Positions 1 to 10,314 of a stretch of 64,000 nt of DNA are shown here, piece after piece. Within the stretch, counting starts at the first letter, position 1; the number at the start of each line of letters is the position of its first letter. Below the pieces are notes generated by a model. That model made no database searches, was not told where the DNA came from, and saw only the letters and a list, made by a program, of their open reading frames with translations. The position numbers and the translations under genes were made by a program. The stretch comes from Symbiodinium microadriaticum (Eukaryota > Sar > Dinophyceae > Suessiales > Symbiodiniaceae), in contig LSRX01000681.1 of the NCBI GenBank assembly GCA_001939145.1, positions 75,121 to 139,120 of the forward strand. Reading direction: 5' to 3'.

Positions 1-325
1 TCGAAATGCTGAAGCTGTGGCGCCACTGAAGCACTCGCTGCAGAAAGGGATTGCGGTGGAGCATTTGGGCTCATCACCTGTGATTGGTGAGGGCTGCTGT
101 CAGTGATGATGCTGAAAGCCGGAGACATAATCTGATGCTGCTGCTGTTGTTGCTGCAGATTCATCCTGACACTATGTGGAACATCATCTAAAGAACTATA
201 TTCCATATCACCATAAACACTACACAGCTCACCACCTTCAAATCAAGCTCCGAATAACCCTGAAGGGGTTAAGGAAGAAAGGGGAACCAGGATACAGGGT
301 ATCCTGGGAACCACACCGCAAACCC
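1..325. other. Left edge, no gene seen
   Basis: No recognisable coding sequence. A short TGC/CTG run lies near 137-160. The remainder shows no repeat or motif that I can name. Confidence 0.4.
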
Positions 326-604
326 TCAACCGGAAAAGTCAAAACCCTTCGCCGAGACCTTGGTGCACATCTCGATTTGTGCATCATGCTTGAGCCACAT
401 GGGTGGCGTGTCATCCTTGCACAGGGGCCAGCCTTCGAGCTCGTGTTGGACCTCGCTGACGCTGCGGGGCCCAGCATGCTGCCGTTCCGAGCGTGAACGC
501 AGCTTGAGCGCCGCTTTTAGCCGGCTGAATGAAGACGGTGCCTTCTGGCAGACGCAAAAAGGTGCGACACAAAAAAAAAAAGCTTGAGCCAAAATAATGT
601 GCAA
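326..604 (-). pseudogene. Possible processed-cDNA fragment behind a leader relic
   Basis: A minus-strand open frame of 92 codons runs away from a 13-nt spliced-leader-like sequence at 583-595. A T11 run (the A11 at 571-581 on +) follows at once. The downstream peptide (VSEVQHELEGWPLCKDDTPP and following) matches no family that I recognise. If the leader match is real, this is the 5' end of a recycled mRNA, but the first ATG lies upstream of the leader match, so the true start is unclear. It ends against the LINE relic on the other strand. No function is assigned. Confidence 0.25.
583..595 (-). other. Spliced-leader relic (minus strand)
   Basis: Read on the minus strand this is ATTTTGGCTCAAG, identical to the last 13 nt of the dinoflagellate spliced leader. 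The leader is normally added to mRNA in trans, so a genomic copy suggests an mRNA that was reverse transcribed and inserted. A T11 run follows directly. Chance matches of 13 nt are rare in a window this size. Confidence 0.55.
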
Positions 605-2106
605 GCCAGGTGTGCCCGGGACCCGACCCTAACCGTCGTGTCCCTCGATGCCTCTGCTGCTTCTGATAGCATCAGCCGCCAGGCGATCCTACACAAGCTC
701 CGCCGATTGCCCGAGGCAGCCGCCCTATTGCCGTTTGCAAAGATTTGGTTACATCGCCCTTCTTCGTTCGTTCGTGTGGCCACAGGGCCGAGTTTCCCGA
801 AGCATCCGTCAAGCCGAATGTGTCGAACAAAGGGACCCCCTCAGCGAGCGCTGCACTTGGTTCGGCGCTTCGAGTCACGCCTGGCAGACCATACACGGCT
901 GCGTCTCAATGTTGTTAAAACGGCTCTTTGGAATGAGGCTGGCGTCGCCTGACGGCCTGCAAGATATCCAGTCTGACGGTCGCGTGCCAGCCGCCCCACT
1001 GCGTTGCGTACGCTTGCGCCCGGGCTCATGCGTGAGTTTGCGGTTGCACATGATGCGGCTGTGCTCGACACCATAAACGCATTGCTTTGTCCGGGAGCGT
1101 TCCTCGGGTCCACCTGCTGCCTCCCGTGTTGCTCAGCTTGCCTTGCGTCATGCAGGCCTTTGCCTGCGTAGTGCCGCACTGCAACGCGCCAGCAGCTTTG
1201 GGTCGTCGTGGGCTGATGCCTTCACTGTTCGGTCCGTTCGGAAGGCACCCTTCCTGCAAGGTTTGGAACAGGGCTTCGATACCCGCAAGCCGGCACTCCG
1301 ATTGAAGCCACTGACGTGCTCGTCGCGGCCGGCTTCCACGCCCCCCTTTTGGCCTGACTTGCCCCAGCATGCCCCTGTGCAGCCGACCGACGATACTGAA
1401 CCCGAGGTCGCCTTGCGTGGCTGGCAGCGCCCTGCGTTTCGGGTCCTTGATGACTTTGCTACCGCTGATCATCGCCGCAGTGTTGCCTCTGCCGAGCTCG
1501 CACTCTTGGATTCACAGTCGGGCCCATTTGCAGCCAGGGTTCGACGAAGCGGCGCTTCGCACGTCTGGCGGATCTCGCTGGGCACGGGCACGGACTCGGA
1601 GCAGCACGCACCGGCACTCTACCCGAGCATCACGAGTTGTTGCGGGCCCCCATTCAGTTCCGGGTAGGCGGCTCTCTTTCGGCGCTCGGTGACCCGCAAG
1701 GCTGCTCCGTCGTGTGCAGTAGCACAGGGCTGCGGGAGACCGGGGCGTTTCAGCGGCGACACAAGTGTCTCGTCGCAGCACAAGGCCCCACCGAGAGGCG
1801 TCGCTCCGTAAACACGGAGGCTTAGGCGGCGCCGGTCATCGCAGAGCGGACGTTAGGTGCTGTTGTGTCTGCAAGCCACACCACTTGCCCATCCGGACCC
1901 ACGGCCTCCCGAGCCACACGCACCCACGGGTGCTCCGCGATCTTCGCCCTGCGAGCTATCAACGGCTGGCACGCAAGGGCAGTGGGAGGCGCAGGCTTGG
2001 AGACGGGTGGACTAGCACGGAGCCGGAATTCGGCTAAAAGGCACTGGCTCGGTGTCACGAGCATAGGTCACCGAGAAGTGGCGCCGTGCCGTTGTGGTTT
2101 ATTTTA
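584..2106 (+). mobile_element. Decayed LINE-type retrotransposon (reverse transcriptase and 3' part)
   Basis: Several frames on the + strand together read like the RT and C-terminal region of dinoflagellate non-LTR elements. VVSLDASAASDSISR near 625-672 resembles RT motif A. ECVEQRDPLS near 815-845, in another frame, resembles the usual EGVEQGDPLSP block. MREFAVAHDAAVLDTINALL at 1028-1087 and the ALRHAGL.LRSAA block near 1139-1190 resemble the region after the thumb. GGSLSALGDPQGCSVVC near 1668-1720 resembles the usual C..RLDALGDHRAAC zinc-type segment. At least four frame changes and several stops separate the blocks, and the YxDD catalytic core is not intact, so the copy is dead. The assignment rests on family memory, not on an alignment. 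Confidence 0.72.
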
Positions 2107-3552
2107 AGTGACCACGCCCGGTGCGTTCTGCATCAGAAACGCAGAGGTTTGGGGGGAGGGGGGTTTAATATGGTTTAATAACATTCGTTTGTCTCAAAAC
2201 ATCGAAATTCTGGACGCACTTCTTAGGATGATTGTGCAAGCAGGTGATCATGATGAGGATGTTGATGACGATCATGATTAGGATGCTGATGCTGATGGAT
2301 GCGTCCTGACACATTATGGATGCATCGTAAGGCACAAGCATCCCGAAGCAGATCCCAAACAAAAAAACATGCCGATTGCATGTGGACGTATGTTAAGCAG
2401 TTTCAGTTCCGACGCATGCATACAGATCCCCACATGGCTTTGGCAAATCTGTGCGAAGCTGCCGACAAGTGCAGCTGACCAGAAATGCCGGGAGCCACGA
2501 CATGCTGTGTACTGTGGCGGGAGCATCATTATTTCTTGGAAAAGGACACTGTTACACACTGTCGGCCTTTGACATGCAGCAGTTCTCAATCAGGAATGCA
2601 TTGTCCCTGGGTTTTGCCGCGTTCTGGGTTTCTGTAGTGCCGCCAAACGGCGGTCATGTACTAGGCGCTGTTACCTCATTTTAGCGGGATGGCGGGCTGT
2701 TCCAGTGGCCTCCGACCTCAGACTCCGAAACGAGGAGCAAAGAGCACGGCCTCGTCGACTGGCGGTGCATCACAGCAGAGCACGCCGCCGTTATAAAGGC
2801 ATTACATCACAGCATGCCGCGACGAGATCGAGCGCAAGGTGCCGCCGCTGGACCAGATCGCTCGGGAAGCGGGCGACCAGGCTTAAGCTGCATCTGCCAA
2901 AGGCGCGCGACCCATAGTTCTTCAAGTGTTTCCCAAGGCCTCAGAATACTCAGACACTCTTGCACGAGAATGGGGGCATCTTCGAGCCCGGTCGGAGCAG
3001 GCGGATGTTTTTGTTCAAAACGTTGTTGTGTATCTTGCTGCCATCTGCTCGTGAAATTGCAAAACTTGTCTCCTTCGTGGTCATCGGAGCACGGGGATTG
3101 AACATGCTGGGGACGAGTGGGCCGCCCTGCCGATGCTCGAAGAACAGCAGGGACGATGGGCAGTGTATAAAGGAGTCTCAACAAGATAATATGCTTGTAG
3201 TGTAGGCGAGTGCTGGGCTTGTAAACCAACTCCAACCGGAGCGGGCGCAGCCATAATCGATCTATGCCCCTGGTCTTCTGGAAAATTCTGGCTCGTGCTC
3301 GGACGAGCTTGGATCGGATGCCAGGAACATGCTGTACTATGCGTCTGCGTGCTAGACATGGTCATTCAGGGTCAGCTAGGCAACATGTGGGTTTTGTGCA
3401 TAAATGTGCACCTTGAAAACAATGGAAGTTCGAATCATTGCTGCGGTCATCCAAGTTTGACAGCACGCTAATTGAGGTAATTACACTGGTTGTGAGTCTA
3501 GAGGCTTTTGTTCGGCAGGGTGTGCCCAGCCATGGAATGAGTTCGGATTCCG
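2107..3552. other. No confident gene
   Basis: A G-rich run lies near 2150-2162 and a GATGAT/GATGCTGAT-type imperfect repeat at about 2245-2305. Several 60-140 codon open frames exist on both strands near 2.3-3.2 kb. None carries a motif that I recognise, and they overlap each other in conflicting frames. Confidence 0.4.
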
Positions 3553-4429
3553 ATGGGGCATTCCGCTTCTGCGGACTCTGCAGAATGTGCTGCTCCGGGT
3601 GCGACAGCGCCGTCACCCAGTAGCTTGCTGTGGGTGAGGATTCTCACAGGAAGCAAGCTGCAAACTCCTACTTCCTTGAATGGAGACAGCATTCTCAAGG
3701 TGTGCCGGTGGTTGCTCGGTCATCCGCATACCTGGCGATTGTATGTGACAGTTTCAGTCGGCAGGGGGCAGGGACAGACCGAGATCGTGCATGTTCCGAC
3801 CCATGGCGATGTCAACTTCAACCACGCTCCCATTCCTTTTATTCTTGAGGACATTGTCACCTATGATCCTGGTTTGGGTCCCCGGGCCAGCTCCTTGGCG
3901 TCCATGTCATTGGCCTCCACTTTGCTTGACAGGCGAATTCCGGAGATGATCCTCGGTGAAAAGAAATAAAAAATGTGGCTTCGAAACGAACACCGCATCT
4001 ATGGTTTTTATAGAGGTTGTTGGAAAATTTGGCCGACCAAGGACAATCAAAGTTTACCGAGTGCGTCGTATTTGTCAGGATGCCTTAGTGAGTGTCGCAC
4101 GTTTGCCGATCAGCACGACGGAACTGGCGGGCACTTCCAGAGAGCATACGATTTCTCTCGCCAATGGTTGTGGCATGATCACAGTCCGTTGCAGCTTCAA
4201 CTGTTCGGTGAATGATTTACCGAACTTGCAAAGCGTGCTAGCGTATCCGCGACGTCACTCGTTGGCTAAGTTTGCACAAGCATTGGCCCAACTTCTACAG
4301 GGAGAAGACGGCCTGGAGATATTGCAGCGAGCAGTTCCAAAAGCTTTGCATCTACCGACCGAAAAAGTCACCAGCACAATGCAAAGCTTTCTGGTCTCGC
4401 TCTGCAATCAAGTGACTTGCCATGCATAA
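3553..4429 (+). pseudogene. C2-domain-like protein, split in two frames
   Basis: Two + strand frames overlap by 14 nt (3553-3969 and 3956-4429). The first contains VRILTGSKLQTP...NGDSILKVC and QTEIVHVPTHGDVNFNHAPI. These resemble the first strands of a C2 domain and its N.VWN.TF segment. The second contains MVFIEVVGKFGRPRTIKVYRV, ALVSVARLPIS and HTISLANGCGMITVRCSF, like C2 strands 5-8 (LG.ARIPLS...G.I.V.LSF). C2 domains bind membranes, often with calcium, but I do not see a full set of calcium-binding aspartates. The frame break may be an intron, a frameshift or decay. A tail of about 75 residues after the C2 part is unassigned. The resemblance is moderate and could be wrong. Confidence 0.33.
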
Positions 4430-5379
4430 AGAAAGTGGGTGTGCTGGGCCTCTGATGCACGTCTTTCTTTGTGACTTCGTGTACCATTGAATCATGCAGC
4501 TCGATCAGTGCTTCGTTTTCTGAAGAACACGCTCAGTCTTTGCAACATAGGGTTGACGCATCACATGTGCCAAGCCCCACTGCTTTGTATCTTGTTTTCC
4601 TACCCTGATGATCAACCCATGCTTTGTGGTCCGAGGTGAGCATGCTGTCCGACGATGAAAGTGACCGTGAGGTCATGCAACGCTTTGCACCGCTCTCACG
4701 AAGCATCCAAGACTTCATTGCAGAGTTTCTTGGTGAAAGTGCTGCTGTGACATGTGCTATTTCGTTTGTTGCCAGAGCTACTCGTGCTGTATCTCGTTGC
4801 GTTATACAAGTGTTTATCGCACAGTCGCTGTTTGCCAACGCGGCAGGTGCACGCACAATTCTGCCAACGTGGCAGCACTCACGGAGGAGTGGCTGTGCGG
4901 GACTTTCTCTTTGTGTGCACAAAAAGCCGGCGGCCAAAAGCTTGCATCGATGCAACTTGGCAAACTGCTAAGGTACTAGTGCACCAGTGGCGCATGTGCC
5001 GTAGTGTATGCATCACATCTCTCCGTCTCCGGCACAATCAAGTCAACTATCGGCATGCCATCCAGTTTGTTGTTGTTTGAAACATTGCCCCCGGCGACTG
5101 CCCGAGTCGGATCTGCATGTAATGCTAGCTGCTACCATTCTGTGCATGATCTCTTGACAAGGAACAACTACATGATCAAGGAGTTCCTGAAACAAGGGGA
5201 ACGCTACCCAGGACTCTTGGGTTGATTTGAGCCCCCTTCGCACTCAACTACTTCTGTTCTTTACAGGCCGTTGGCCATATCTGACAGATCGACTCGCTAG
5301 AGTTTGCTAAGCGTTCTTCTGGCGTGCTCCGTGTGTAGAACGTAGCAGTCCTTGTGCGCGGAACAAGCTTCAATAAGGA
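4430..5379 (+). other. Unassigned, possible exons upstream of the kinase
   Basis: Open stretches such as LSDDESDREVMQRFAPLSRS (from about 4645) and HDLLTRNNYMIKEFLKQGER (about 5142-5200) look protein-like and share the kinase strand. They may be upstream exons of the kinase gene or a separate gene. No family is recognised. Confidence 0.25.
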
Positions 5380-8300
5380 ATGGACCACCTTGTGCCAATC
5401 GACTCTCGCGGAGACACAGTTGCGGATTGGCTCAACTCTCCACCTATGGTTCGTCGAGACTTTGTGCCTCGCGAAGCTGTACTCGGCAAGGGTATGTTTG
5501 GTACCGTGTGGCGAGCAATGGACTTAAGATCCCGACAGTGGTATGCTGTGAAGCGGAGCAACACCTCGCGGCAGCCAACTATCGCACGAGAGCGTGAAGT
5601 AACGAATCATGTTTTGATGAATCCGCATCCGTGCATTGTACAAATCTTTGGGAACCACTACATCGAGACTGGCTCGTGCTTCTCTTCATTGGTGATGGAG
5701 TTTTGTGCCGGAGGAGATTTGCAGGACAAGGTGAACGAGGCTCACACTGATCATGGTTACCGACTTCCAGACCAAGCAGTCACATGGTTGGGCCAAATAT
5801 TTCTTGGCCTAGTGACTTGGATAGCAAATTGGCCGAGCAAAGCAGTGCATGCGTTTGGGCGCACGGTTTATACAAGAACTGCCCAGGAGCACCTGCACAT
5901 GGTGTTGGGCACTTTGCAGCGCGACCTCAAGCCTCGCAATGTGGTTTTCTCTGACGATGGCCGGGCGAAGCTGACAGACTTCGGCATGGGGCGGATAGGC
6001 GCTTCAACGGCTGCTTGCCCCGCTGCTCTTGCTGTCGTCGTGGTCATTGCCGCGGCCGTGGTCGTGGCTGTTGCCGTGGCCGTAGTTGTGTTCGTGGTCG
6101 TGTCTGCTGCCTTGGTGGTGGTCGTTGTTGCTGTGGCCGTGGTCGCGTTCGTGGTCGTGGTTGTTGTCGTGGTCGCGGTCCTTGTCGTTGTCACCGAAGC
6201 AGCTAGTTCGCGGGTCAACCCGCCTGAATCGCTTAACCCTTCCACATCCTGAGAGCATGTTTTATGAGTGTCTTACCGGTGAAGGATACTAAAATGATTC
6301 AGTCAGTGATGGAGAACCAAACTACATGGAGCAAAAATAAGATGAAATGAGGGCGTACACGATCGGAAGAGCATCGCATCTTGGGGCATAGTGTACTGCA
6401 AGTATGTCTTCTAAGTTAAAGGACCATGTTTGGGGTTTGGTTCGGATTTGGGTTTAGGGTTTAGGCTGCCCAGCTGATCAGCAGAGTCTGGGTTCAAGAA
6501 GGCTGTAGTCTTTGGAACTTAGAGTTAAGAAATGAATTCAAACCCAATCTAGGGGCCTTCACATTCCTAACATGTCTTCTCCACACCACTTCTGAAATAA
6601 CTCGTGGATGAATGAACTTGAAGGTTCACATCTTTACCATAGGATGCTCATGTAGCAGCTGTGGATGGAACAAATCTGGCACCATCATATATGCTGGTAC
6701 CTCGTATCTCACACTGTAGGAGCTACAATAGTTGGCGGACGCGGGCCTGTTCCCTGTGACTGTCTACAAATGATGATTTTGGTCTACTTCCCAGCTTCAT
6801 TGGGGTATGACTCTACTCAGGTTCTGCCCCGAAAAGCCGGTTTCTTTCTTTCAATCCTGCAGTCCTAGGAAATCCGTGCGTCGCGGCTGAAGGTGACTGA
6901 GTCCGTGTGAGAGAGAGGGAGAGACAGTCGGGGATTATTTAAGATGTCCTTGGCGGTTGCCATATCTTTGCGGGCAGCAACTCCACAGCGTCGCTCTGCT
7001 TCGCTTCCGACACTGTGGGGGTGGTCCATGAAGGCCTTCTTCATGGCTATATAGCCTGGCCATGTCTCCCAGCGAAGCTGCATGCGTGCCAGCCGACACA
7101 CGACCCGGAAACCCAAACAACTGCCCAATGACTCGTCATTTACCACACTTACCCATGCCGGGCGCGGGGCCTAAATATTTTAGCCTAACCACTTGCTTCT
7201 TGCCCTAAATGCCTCAACGCCACATTACCGGACAAACTGCGATCAAACAGCAGAGACCCGTCTTGTTTTGATTAGGACCAAGGGTCGTCTTGCGCTTGGC
7301 CAATTGTTTGGGATCCTGTGTGGTGACGAAATCTCCATCCATCGCAGGACCTGCAAACTTTCCGAACATGATCACCTGAAAGAATCTCGCACCCCAAGGC
7401 TTAACCATCCCCAACCCTTAAAACCTCTATTCGTCGTAGGCTAGAGGAGTGTGCCAGTCTCTCTTATGATGTCAGCTGGGCGAGCCCGACATGCGCAAGC
7501 CATCTTCACAAAAACATGCTTTCGACACATTTCTGAACCGAAATACGGGTGTCAGCTCGGTCCATGCGAGTGCCTGGAATGGTAGAGCCCGAAGGGAGAG
7601 CTTTCGGAGTGGACCTCTCGAAATATTTTCTCAAGATTTGGGTATTGCTAGGCTAAGTCGGTTTACAAATTACAAGCAACCCATATAATATCGGTCCAGA
7701 ATATGGCACCCTTCAGCCGAGCATGCAGACCCGTCTCAAATTTTCAGGTAGTGTAAGCAATTGTCAATACGTGTGCGCGCATGCACCGATGAGTTGCTGG
7801 GTAAAAATATTTCTTGGGGGAACCTTGCACTGTGCACTCTGGACGAGGCTTGGTTTCCACTGGCGCCTTCACACTGCAGAACTGTCCTCCAGGAAGTCCT
7901 GCTTACGTCGCGCCCGAGGTAGTGCTCCAAAAGCCGTACGATGCCTGACTTAAACTACGACGATTTTGCTATTGTCTTGGAACCTGAGCAACTACGACTT
8001 GAAAGGAGCAGGTAGAGGGACATCCGTGCTGCACGCTTTGGAGAAATGCAGAAGCAACACGAGCTCTAGGCACAAGCCAACAAAGTATGAGTGAGTTTTC
8101 GGTCGTAGGCCCGGTTTCGCAAAGCTGAGGACTTCAAGGCCGACATCTATTCCTTCGGAGTCGTTTGTTGGAATGTCCTCACCGGTGGCGTTCGGGATTC
8201 TGGCGGGGATTGGTCAGCCCCATGCTATGCGTTTTCTTCCCAGAACTTCGCCAACTTGGCCAACAACCACCGCTTGTTGGAGAAGCATGCTCCTTGCAGG

Positions 8301-8749
8301 AACTTGTGTTGTGTTCACTAGGCGAACGGTGCGACTTGTTGGCCCGACCGCTGTGATGGTGCAGTTCAGGTTAAACACCCCTCCAGGCAGGATCCCGTTT
8401 GCAAAGCTTACAGTCTGTGTCTCGCAGGGCCGGGCCTTGAAAGCTATGCTCTTGTGAGGTACAACGTGCAGAGTGCACCGTCGGAGGCTTCGGATTTCGT
8501 TCTGCTGCTGACGAAGCTGGACCCTGAACAGCGCCCAGACCACGGTGCATGGCTCAGGGCTGTGCTTCGCGTGGCAAGCAAGCGACGTGTTCCGAAGGAT
8601 GTGTCCACACAGCCGTTCAATGTTGCTGTGTAAGGTAAGATCCGCAGCGTGCGGTTCATGAGTTCTCTGGGTTTGCCTGCGCCTGATGCGAGACGTAGCC
8701 AGATCGACGAGTGGATTCGCAATCGCGAAAGGGCAAAAGACAAAACGTA
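5380..8749 (+). CDS. Serine/threonine protein kinase (multi-exon)
   Basis: Transfers phosphate from ATP to protein; the substrate is unknown. The ATG at 5380 opens a frame with the glycine loop GKGMFGTVW (about 5479-5505), the lysine motif YAVKRS (about 5542-5559), VMEFCAGGDL in the hinge, QRDLKPRNVVF (about 5917-5949) and LTDFGMGR (about 5971-5994). The catalytic loop has Gln in place of the usual His of HRD. After a long intron, exons continue with GSPAYVAPEVVLQKPYD (about 7892-7942), then KADIYSFGVVCWNVLTGG (about 8136-8190), then ASDFVLLLTKLDPEQRPDHG (about 8489-8548). That gives N-lobe to C-lobe in order. The last exon meets TAA at 8631-8633, but plausible coding (RFMSSLGLPAPDARRSQIDE) resumes in the same frame up to about 8749. 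This may be a C-terminal tail after an unseen splice, or decay. The subfamily is not resolved. Confidence 0.8.
5812..5886 (+). other. 75-nt in-phase GT-AG intron in the kinase
   Basis: The reading frame stays open here, but the 25 residues (VTWIANW to TRTAQ) break the conserved kinase helix E. Removing 5812-5886 joins QIFLGL to EHLHMVLGTLQRDLKP, the expected kinase order. The donor is GTGACT. The acceptor is CCCAG|G, fitting the AG|G preference of dinoflagellate introns. The length is a multiple of three with no stop, so a gene caller would translate it. Confidence 0.65.
6027..6192 (+). repeat. GTGGTC/GTGGCC hexamer-like repeat in a kinase intron
   Basis: About 165 bp of imperfect GTCGTG, GTGGCC and GTTGCC units lie downstream of the DFG exon. 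The frame from the kinase exon stays open through it as a Val/Ala run and ends at 6252. The APE-motif exon lies 1.6 kb further on, so this run is best read as intron. Confidence 0.7.
6450..6465 (+). repeat. Short interstitial TTTAGGG-type repeat
   Basis: GGGTTTAGGGTTTAGG matches two units of the plant/dinoflagellate-type telomere repeat. It lies inside the long kinase intron and is too short to imply a telomere. Confidence 0.5.
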
Positions 8750-10314
8750 GCCCGGTTGCACATGCTGTGCACCAACCAGTTGTTCTTCGTGGTATGCAAG
8801 CAGGTCTTCGTTATTATCTCCATGCAGCATGCATGCCCTCAAAGAGGGTATGCCTCGCTGCAAGTTGAACTCTCGTTGGACATTGAACTCAGGGAGCGCA
8901 TCAGCATCACTGTGGCAGCTCCCAGTCATGTTTTGTCAACACTGAGCATCAAGGCCAGTGGTCGGTGATGGTCGGTGAAGCTGTGGTGCTTCCCCAGTGC
9001 CCTAGGTTAGGTCCGTGGTCGGTGGACAGAAGTTCCAGACACCGCGGTTTCATCGAAAAGTGGCGAGTTGCGATGTTTGAAACTCACAGGTGCTCCCTTC
9101 CAAGGTAAGCTTGGGTTGGTATCATGGGCAAACAACACGGAAGTTTCTTGCAGAATCAGCCATGTGCTCTGTCGGTTTGCCATGCGCAGTTGGATCAAGC
9201 TGGCGAGAAGTGCGAACTCAAGCGAACTCGGGCAAGTTGGACAGACACCACCATTTCAGAGCTTCAGAGACTCCGCCTGGGCTTGGAATGGCTGCAGCAT
9301 CGGACGACAGCAACCTTTGCAGCACTTGGCATGACTTACTGTAGCAATAACTTGTGGGCACGGCGTATCCTTGACACTGCATGATGTTAGCCCGTGTCGA
9401 TGCATTGTGTCGTGTCGAAGCATTGTGGCCTGTTTGTATGCGAGGTTCTCCCTCCTGGGTCCAGGCCTCGGCATGCCATATAAAACCCGACTCATGCTGC
9501 GATGCTGTGCAGAGAAGGGCTGAAACCGTGCCCAGGTCGGACTGCGTGCTCGCATAGGCACCAACCTGGTCACCGTCCGATGGGGGCGTGGATCCTTGGA
9601 AGCTTGCTTTCAGCTTGTGGTACGACTTACAACTTTCGGCAACTTCAAGGCCAGGAGTGCTTCAAGCCCATCCCTGATCTTCTTGATCTTGATCTACTCG
9701 GCTCTGAGATGAAATCGTGGCGACAAAGCTGTGAGTTTGCGAGGCGCCTGCAAAGCCTGGGGAGGCCAAAATGAAATTCAAGCTCGCCGCACCGCGGGCT
9801 CTCACGCAGTCTTGAATCTGTTGCAGAGGCTGGCTACACTGACCAGGCAAACAAGGCCGCAAACGTCTCAGTACTCGAAGTCGCAGTTTGCCGAACGTTT
9901 TGAAGCTTGAGAACGGCTTGCCAAGAAGGAGTCCGTGGAAGTCGTGGGGGTTGAGTACGACGAGGCATCTCCCGCTTGCTCGGGGACTGCTCTTTGGCGT
10001 AGTGTGAATGACTTGCACGTGATCGTCATTCAAAGGAAAACCTTGACCGCTACCTCAACATGCCAATCGTGAGCAAATCCCAGGGAAGCACCACAGTCCT
10101 TATCAGTCTCAGCAGTTTCAGTGTTTCACCGGTTCATGATGTGTTTGCTACGTATGCGCGGCATATTACCTATGTTGTTCATGCTTGCCATGGATTCTGG
10201 CGTCGCGGATCCCCTTCTTGAGCTCGGAAGCCCAGAAGCTTGGAGCCAGTTTAGTGCCTTTAGCTTCTGGCCGAATTTGGGGCCCGCAAGCAAAAGGTCG
10301 CGAATGTGACGGTG
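8750..10314 (+). other. Unassigned stretch with exon-like pieces
   Basis: Open + strand pieces include VELSLDIELRERISITVAAP (ending near 8966), ISELQRLRLGLEWLQHRTTA (about 9256-9315) and ERLAKKESVEVVGVEYDEAS (about 9910-9970). They look protein-like but belong to no family that I can name. They could be 3' exons of the kinase, 5' exons of the transporter, or another gene. Confidence 0.25.
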
